Of a DNA stretch of 64,000 nucleotides, positions 57,775 to 64,000 are shown in pieces; the first letter of the stretch is position 1, and each line of letters begins with the position of its first letter. The notes under the pieces are model-generated. The model searched no databases. It worked only from the letters and a program-made list of their open reading frames with translations, and was not told the origin of the DNA. The stretch spans positions 21,532,001 through 21,596,000 of the forward strand of contig OY754469.1 in the NCBI GenBank assembly GCA_963575645.1, given 5' to 3'. The position numbers and the translations under genes are program-made. This DNA comes from Xanthostigma xanthostigma. Taxonomy: Eukaryota; Arthropoda; Insecta; Raphidioptera; Raphidiidae.

Positions 57775-58640
57775 TATATTTTTTATTTTTTATTTGTTAG
57801 TGTTTTTGCATAGTAGAGTTGTCAAACAATAATACGTACAAGCATAATTGTTTTTATATGAAGAGATATTTATATACACTAGTTTTTATTTCTCATTCTA
57901 TTAAACATGGAATCTATAATTTTTTTTATTTAATAGCATCATTTGCGAGATATGAGTCGCCAAAGCCGTTTGCAAATGTTTCACCTATCAAAAATTTGTA
58001 CGTATGGTTCAGTTAAATTAATTTTTTTCTGAAATTTTTTAAATATTACTGGGATTCTTTTAAAATTCACTACATTCATAGAAAACGGCACGCTGAATTC
58101 AACGACCCTCTTCGCAGATTCGTACCATTTACCGTTTAGAAGATAGAGGCATACAAACGTCTCTTCGAAATTTAAATAGGTACACTTTAAATGCTCATAG
58201 AACTTAAACTTAAGATTCTTTGTGATATGTCATTTCCAGGTTATATAAACTGTATAGATAGAAAAGTAAGTTTTTCAAATTTGTGAAATATCGGCAAGAA
58301 TGGACAATTGTATCATTGGTGCTTTTTGGACAAAATTGGAAACTCAAACTCGATGGGCTTTCTAAAGTCGACACTCTAAATCCAATTAGCCCACCCGTTG
58401 CTTTTTAGCTATTATCGTTTCGAAGATAGATACATTTCCGATTTTTTTATAAAAATTCTGGGCTATTGCTATAGGATCATTTTAAAATTCTAAACACTCA
58501 TAGAAAATAACACGCTGAATTCACCGCATCCACTTAGAGTTTCGTACCATTTATAGTTTCGGAAATACACTTACAGTTCTTGCAGTTTCGGAGATATATT
58601 TCAATATTTTTTTTAATATTAAGATTACCTATACAGGCGA
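57775..58640. repeat. AT-rich region with an internal ~430-bp-spaced repeat
   Basis: The block CATAGAAAACGGCACGCTGA ... TTCGTACCATTTACCG at 58076-58136 recurs as CATAGAAAATAACACGCTGA ... TTCGTACCATTTATAG at 58498-58558. This is probably part of a tandemly arranged TE tail. Confidence 0.5.
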
Positions 58641-59142
58641 CATCGAACGGAATTTCATCGAAGCTTCTAGATCAACTATGAATGCGCTGTTTCTTTCTAT
58701 TGTTGAAACGTTTTGACAATAATAATTATTAGTGATTCTTGCTCATGAGTGGATCATAATTTTAGTTTTTAACTTATTTATTTAAATTATTTTTTTTAAC
58801 TTATTTTTTATTTGTTTTTAATTTGCTCATCTCTGGGACAAAATTCAAAAATAAATTTAGCCTGTGTTACCCGGGCCATTATAACGAATTGATTGACACC
58901 TTATTGATTAAAATCGGATGAATAGTTAAGGCGCTACGGAACATCCGTAAATACAATCATATATAGTCTGCTAAAATCATAACCCTTCCTTTTGGCTTCG
59001 CCGCAGTCGGGTAAAAAAGGCGACATCAGCATAAGGAAAGGAAGTCAGAACATTAAATCCGCCACCGACTGTACAAAACTTACTATAAGAACTCTTAAAA
59101 ACCGGTCCTGTAATATGAGATTTGTGGTGCATAATATTGCAC
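58641..59142. other. Unassigned DNA with a non-LTR-like tail
   Basis: Bases 58858-59000 (TTACCCGGGCCATTATAACG, AATCGGATGAATAGTTAAGG, TTTGGCTTCGCCGCAGTCGG) resemble an RTE-like tail. No second copy in the window. Confidence 0.4.
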
Positions 59143-59145
59143 TAT

Positions 59146-60965
59146 TAGTCCAATCGGTGGAGATAAAAAGCTCCAGAAATTCGCAAACAGGCTGAATTTT
59201 TTTTTAATAAGTAGTTTAAAGTGTACTGATTGAAATAAAAAAAAGTTCATTCGTCTATCGATTTCCCAAAATAAAAAAAAAAATTGAAAATCATTTTGAT
59301 TTTCAAAATTCTTTGATATTTTGAAATTTAAAAAAGATAGGAAGAAATAAAAAATACCACGTTGTAGAAGACGTTTTTTTCTATAAAAAAGATATCTTAT
59401 ACTTTTTTCGTCCGACTTATAGTTTGCCCGCAAAAAATTCGATAAACTATGTATCTATTTTACGCGCAGGATGCTCGGCTAGCCATGCGAGAACCTACTT
59501 TTTCATGTCCGGCGTATTGAATTATAATATTTTACATACTTATAGAGTAATAAAATAAAAATTCAAATAGCCTATCTTCAAGTAGAAAATCTGAACTTTT
59601 CAATGGTGTAGTTAATTTTTTTTTGAATAAAATATCATGTATAAAAATAAAGTATAGATATATATTTGAATCGAAAATCGAACGTTGCAATAATATTTTT
59701 TTTTAAACATAAGGAAAAGTCGTAAATTTTTTTTGAACCTGGTAAACTATTCTTTAGATGTTCTTTTTCATAAATAAAAATTCCTGACCATAAATCCTAT
59801 CTCGTTATTAAATACGGCCCTTGTTACTATTTTCAATTTTTTCGGAATCTTGAATTCACTGGAAAAAATATTTTTAAACCTCTGTAACACGATGAAAACT
59901 TAACGGATTTCAATGTATATTTTTTTAAATCGTAGGTATAATTAAGTGTATTAAGAATCACTAAGTATAGATTTGTTAAGTTTTCAAAATTTTTTAATAT
60001 TAACGATTTTTCATCCATAAAGAGAAAACAGACATTTTTTTGGTTTTTCGTTTGTATCTTTTTATATCGTTGAATATAAAATTTCATACTATTACATTAC
60101 GAAGATAAATACTCAAGGAATAGAATGTGATATGTGGCTAGGTAAGAAAGTATCTAGGTAAAAAATACAATGGAAATTAAAACAGGTAAACAAATCTTTG
60201 ATTAACGTCTGATTAGAACTCTTCAATAAATAAAATTATCGACCAATTTTTCCATGACTACTTAATAAAAAATTGTTTGTTATCATTTTTTCATTATTTT
60301 GATAATCATTAATAATTTTGAAAGATTTTATAAAAAGCTAATTAGAATTAATATCTCAAAAATGGTGCATTTTATAGGAAAATCATAAGAGACCTTTTTT
60401 CTTTAGAATTGTCCAAAAAACCTAAAAAAATTGGTTCCGACGCCAAAAACAAAAAAAATTTATTTTCCGAAATTTTTTTGTAAATTTTGAAATTTTTTTT
60501 TGAAAATTTTGTTTTTTTTTAAATTTTTTATTTGGAATATTTAGAATATGCATTTCTAGACAAATAGTGTTATAAACATTTTAGTAAAATTTAATGATTC
60601 TTGCTTCTGCAAAGTGATTTATTTGCTTGTTTGCCGACGCAAGATGACTTACTAACTTTCCGAATTTTTTCCAGGTAAACTATAGCTCTGACCAAAAAAG
60701 TACAAGATATCTTTTTTATAGAAAAAAATGTCCTCTACAAGGCAGTATTTTTTATTTATCTCTATCTTTATCCCAGCTTAAAATATTCAAGAATTTTGAA
60801 AATAAAAATTTTTTTCAAAATTTTTTTTGACTTTGGGAAATCGATAGACGAATGAACTTTTTTCTATTTCAATCAGTACACTTTAAACTACTCACAAAAA
60901 AAATTTGAGTCTGTTTGCGAATTTCTGGAGCTTTTGGTTTAAAATTGTCTCCACCGACTGGACTA
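59146..60965 (-). mobile_element. Long-TIR element T, copy T2 (uninterrupted)
   Basis: It begins TAGTCCAATCGGTGGAGA and ends CTCCACCGACTGGACTA, with TAT on both sides (59143-59145 and 60966-60968), agreeing with the 3-bp duplication seen at T1. It is inverted with respect to T1 and ~98% similar in the stretches compared by eye. It is ~1,820 bp long with ~300-bp inverted arms, an AT-rich interior and the same 84-codon frame (59833-60087). It lacks both insertions found in T1 and so serves as their empty-site reference. No transposase seen. Confidence 0.88.
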
Positions 60966-60968
60966 TAT

Positions 60969-61178
60969 ATTAGCATGATATGCTAATAATTATAAAACTG
61001 TTGAAGTATCCGCGAATGCTGCACTATGACTGCACGGTCGGTGCATTTAATTTCTTTCCGGAACTCAATGCATAATAACATATTATATAATATTTATTAG
61101 AAATATTCTGCAATATTTAATTTATAAGACGAGAAAATATACATAATATAATAAAAATGTTTGACTCAATTATAAAAT
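60969..61178. other. Unassigned AT-rich DNA
   Basis: Short spacer, no feature. Confidence 0.35.
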
Positions 61179-61425
61179 ACTAGCGGTCCGGTTCGGTTTT
61201 GCCCGAATTTGTAGCTTGTCGCCGTTTTTTCGTCGACTTGCGTTGCAAAATTGGTCTCCACGAAAAGCGCTTTTATTTAAACGCGATAATAATATAGAGC
61301 CTGAACGATTCTGAAGGTCCATTCTAAATATTGGTGAAAAAATTTTGAAATCGGATAAGTAGTTTCGGAGATTGCCTCCTATATTCAAACTTACAAACTT
61401 TACCTCTTAATTATAATATTATAGT
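61179..61425 (+). mobile_element. Family D tail repeat (copy D8)
   Basis: It starts ACTAGCGGTCCGGTTCGGTT and follows the family order to AGTAGTTTCGGAGATTGCCT and a TATAATATTATAGTA end. Best-preserved start of the family. Another ~AGTCCGTCCCGTTTCACC start follows immediately at 61426, probably a truncated family-R head. Confidence 0.75.
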
Positions 61426-61689
61426 AGTCCGTCCCGTTTCACCTGAGTGTGATAGATATAATTCTGCAAAATGTTTCGATTGCGTTCCGGAGTGTGAAAT
61501 AATAGCTTTGAGCAAGTTCTAACAGATCTCATCAAAGGTGACACATGTAGACGCCTGGCGGGGATAACTGCTCGATTGATAATTGATAAGTTATCGACCA
61601 CATTATAACAATAATTGCACTTTCTGTTTTCTCCGGGTTAATTACATAAAAATTTATCATTATATTCAGTGATGGATTTACGCCTAGAC

Positions 61690-63281
61690 CCGTGAGGTAG
61701 GGATGTGAGATTGAATGAAAAAAATCGATTACTTAATAATCGATTTTTTTAGTTTGAATATAAATCGATTTTTAAAAAATCGATTTTAAAAGAAATAATC
61801 GATTTTTGTAGAAAAATCGATTTTTTCTATATAAAAAAAATTGGTTGTCTGTAAAGTCGGTTTACGGACGATAGTTTTACGTGATAACGTATTCCGTAAT
61901 ACATAACCTAAATTTATATAATAATTATAATAATTCGAATCTATGATATTGCATCTTTCGCTTCAAATTTAGGTAAATTTTATTAAGTAGAATAATAAAA
62001 CACTATAAAAAGTACACTATTATTATATAAAAAACAACTATGGCATGTATCTCTTTTACGCATGCGCCGATTTTCCCCAAAAAATTTACAAAAATTTCTA
62101 GTAAAAATAGATAGAGTAAAAACCGTTTTAAAAACTATATTATTATTATATAAAACATCATTATAAGAGATATATTCTTTTACGCATGCGCCGATGTTCC
62201 CCAAAAACAATAGGCCACTTCATATTTGCATATCAAACATCCTCCCAAAATTTGGTTTCAATCCGCTTATCCTTGGTGTCGGAATGATAAGAAATGTCAA
62301 AAGTGACGTTTGCAACTGTCAAAGTATTATGTTCTAATAATAATTAGTTATTCCAATACTTAACTTAGAAGGCGTTGCATTTCACAAAATACTAATGTCA
62401 AAAAATTGAATTAAACATTAGAAATGCAGCCGTTTTCATGTTAAGACAAGACATACGTTATTTTCTAATTTCCATGTACGGCAAACAAAGACGACCGACC
62501 GCGTCGCGTCATGCATTAGACAACATTGCATTTATACAGCTATTTTTCTATATAAATTTGTATAAAAAAACTGTTTAGGCAAATTCTGTTATACGAAATC
62601 TATGTAAAATGTTCTCCTCTTTCGTTTAAGATTGGTTTCAAACCGATCTGATTTAAATTGAGCGAGAAATTAGCAAAAAGCACGCACAGGGTCAGGCGGA
62701 ACGTTACGCGTTAGGAACGTTACGTTACACTTTTTCGTGCATGCAGTCGGTGTTTTATCAATTTATAAGATTGGTGATTCATCAATTTAATAGACGTTAT
62801 CACGTCAATAACAAAACTTAGAGAAAAATATTAACAATTTATAAGTATGAAAATCATTTAAAATGATATCTAAGTATAATAATAATAAGCAAAATGACAA
62901 CCTTATGGTTATTGATACAGTTTAGAATTGTTGAAACAATTTCCAGTACTTTTTGAAATTTTATTACAAATTGTAATCTACAATAAAAATAAAACCAAAC
63001 GTTAAGAATCAAAAGTAAAACAAGTTTTTGGTATGAAAACTAAAATACGAAACAAATCATGCTTTAAACTTTGAATTTAAAGAACCAAAAAACTAAAAAG
63101 AATCGTCTGTCGCACAGATGGCATTATTTACAAAAATCGATTAAAATGTGTAATTTTTATAATCGATTCATTAAAAATCGATTATTTTCATAAATAAAAT
63201 CGATTACAAGAAATCGATTATAAGAAAAAAATAATCGATTAAAATAAAAATCGATTATTTTTTCACATCCCTACCGTGAGG
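61690..63281. mobile_element. Inner hAT element with ATCGATT arrays
   Basis: The element spans 61698-63273, TAGGGATGTGA to TCACATCCCTA, and is flanked by a perfect 8-bp duplication CCGTGAGG (61690-61697 and 63274-63281). Both subterminal regions are crowded with AATCGATT: about six in 61730-61825 and about eight in 63135-63262. It is inserted in the outer hAT element and itself contains family-A copy A4. About 600 bp without A4; non-autonomous. Confidence 0.9.
61833..62808 (-). mobile_element. Family A element (copy A4), nested, longer form
   Basis: Inverted: AAAAAAAATTGGTTGTCTGT at 61833 to GACGTTATCACGTCAA at 62808. It retains ~230 bp absent from A2/A3, including two GCATGCGCCGAT tandem units (62040-62220), and has a single TAACG-type unit near 62705. 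It shows that A2 and A3 are deletion derivatives of a longer form. It contains no intact ORF. Confidence 0.85.
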
Positions 63282-63703
63282 CCCGGGCCAGGGGCGGCAA
63301 AATTTTTGAAATGGCAAAATTTTAGAGGCGAAAAGTAAAGACAATCAATTTCAAAAATTGGTTCTGATTAGTTTTCATAAAAAATTTTCTATAGAATATA
63401 ATATTATAATTCAATTCATTAATTTACTTCTCAATCTGTATGGGTATGATGTTAATTTTTTAATAGATCAATTATAGTCTTTATCGAGTAGCTCACTTTC
63501 TGTTCCTTTAGTGAGATTAATTTATAACTTATTTATGTCATGTTTATTAGTTAGGTATATTTAAAAATTATATTTCAATAAATAAAGTTATTTTTAAATA
63601 AAAATATTGGATCAAAATTAATGAAATTCATTTTATCAAAAAGGGCGGCGCATCGAATGAGGCCTAGGGCGGCAGCAAGCCTAAATCCGTCACTGGTTAT
63701 ATT

Positions 63704-64000
63704 GCCATCTTGCAACCTTATTGCGCTGCATCTGTGGATAAAAGTAAAAATACTAATATCGCTATTAAAAAATAGGGGTTGGTGGTAGAACGGTGAAAAT
63801 GTAGGGTTATAAGTATTTTTTAATGGCAAATCATAAAAAAATTAAAAAAAACTTTTGTCCAAAAAATAAAAAAAAATTCTGGAGAGGGCCACCCTTATTA
63901 CCTAGGGGTATAAAAAATAGCCTACGACCTATTCTCAGACCTACCAAGTATACACAACAAATTTCATAAAAATCGGTCAAGCCGTTTCGCAGGAGTTCGA
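63704..64000 (+). mobile_element. Non-LTR-type tail, cut by the window end
   Basis: From about 63870 it reads GGAGAGGGCCACCCTTATTA, ACCTAGGGGTATAAAAAATA, CCTACGACCTATTCTCAGAC and AAAATCGGTCAAGCCGTTTC, then stops at the edge. It is the same tail type as 22689-23056. Bases 63704-63870 are unassigned. Confidence 0.65.

Larger units (their letters stand above)
61659..63703. mobile_element. Outer hAT element (CAGTGAYGGATTTA ends)
   Basis: The element spans 61667-63695: CAGTGATGGATTTACGCC on the left, and CAGTGACGGATTTAGGCT read inward on the right. It is flanked by ATTATATT (61659-61666) and GTTATATT (63696-63703), an 8-bp duplication with one mismatch. Its own sequence is GC-rich (GAGGCCCGGGCCAGGGGCGG, AAGGGCGGCGCATCGAATGA) and ~450 bp once the inner insertion is removed. 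It encodes no transposase. Confidence 0.85.

Noticed and set aside
1..64000. LTR retrotransposon or endogenous virus
   Set aside because: I saw no long direct terminal repeats with TG...CA ends, no primer-binding site and no gag, integrase or viral capsid-type sequence.

Overview
This 64 kb window looks like intergenic or accessory DNA from an arthropod nuclear genome, most likely an insect. It is strongly AT-rich. I find no convincing host protein-coding gene, no intact tRNA or rRNA gene, and nothing bacterial (no operons, no Shine-Dalgarno-led ORFs). The open reading frames are short and mostly fall inside repeats or microsatellites. Several repeats resemble types that are common in Lepidoptera and Hemiptera: short non-LTR tails that begin ACTAGCGGTCC, a GTGCAAGTC...GGAACCCTAAAA repeat, and a tRNA-headed SINE. 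I cannot settle the insect order from sequence alone.

The window is essentially a stack of transposable elements. 0-12 kb: a short family-A element, a non-LTR tail carrying a tRNA-like SINE, a family-B repeat, two hAT-type MITEs, a TTAA-flanked (piggyBac-type) element with a family-A copy nested inside, a full SINE with a perfect 14-bp target duplication, and a Mutator-like fold-back. 12-21 kb: hairpin MITEs, a non-LTR tail split by a ~1 kb element with an 8-bp duplication and a 120-bp minisatellite, a second family-B copy, and a ~1 kb long-TIR element holding a broken, cysteine-rich TE-type gene. 21.6-25.05 kb: a family-A element containing a 2.7 kb long-TIR element (here called T), which itself contains a non-LTR tail, a MITE and a fold-back. 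27-31 kb: tandem arrays, a near-perfect palindrome, a long family-A relative with a ~120-bp tandem array, and a hammerhead-ribozyme-like remnant. 31-42 kb: mostly old AT-rich DNA with short repeats, a ~0.9 kb inverted-repeat element and an RNase H fragment of a LINE. 42-59 kb: scattered tails, a long AAT microsatellite grown from a SINE tail, two more SINE copies, a hAT-like and a pogo/mariner-like MITE. 59-64 kb: a second, uninterrupted T element in opposite orientation, then a three-deep nest (hAT > hAT > family A), then a non-LTR tail cut by the window edge.

No genes act together here. The useful content is the insertion order, which the nesting shows directly: family A is younger than the TTAA element and than both hAT layers, T is younger than family A, and the tail and MITEs inside T are the youngest layer. 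Two elements, T and the 19.3-20.3 kb long-TIR element, are the best candidates for undescribed families. No functional transposase or reverse transcriptase was found in the window.
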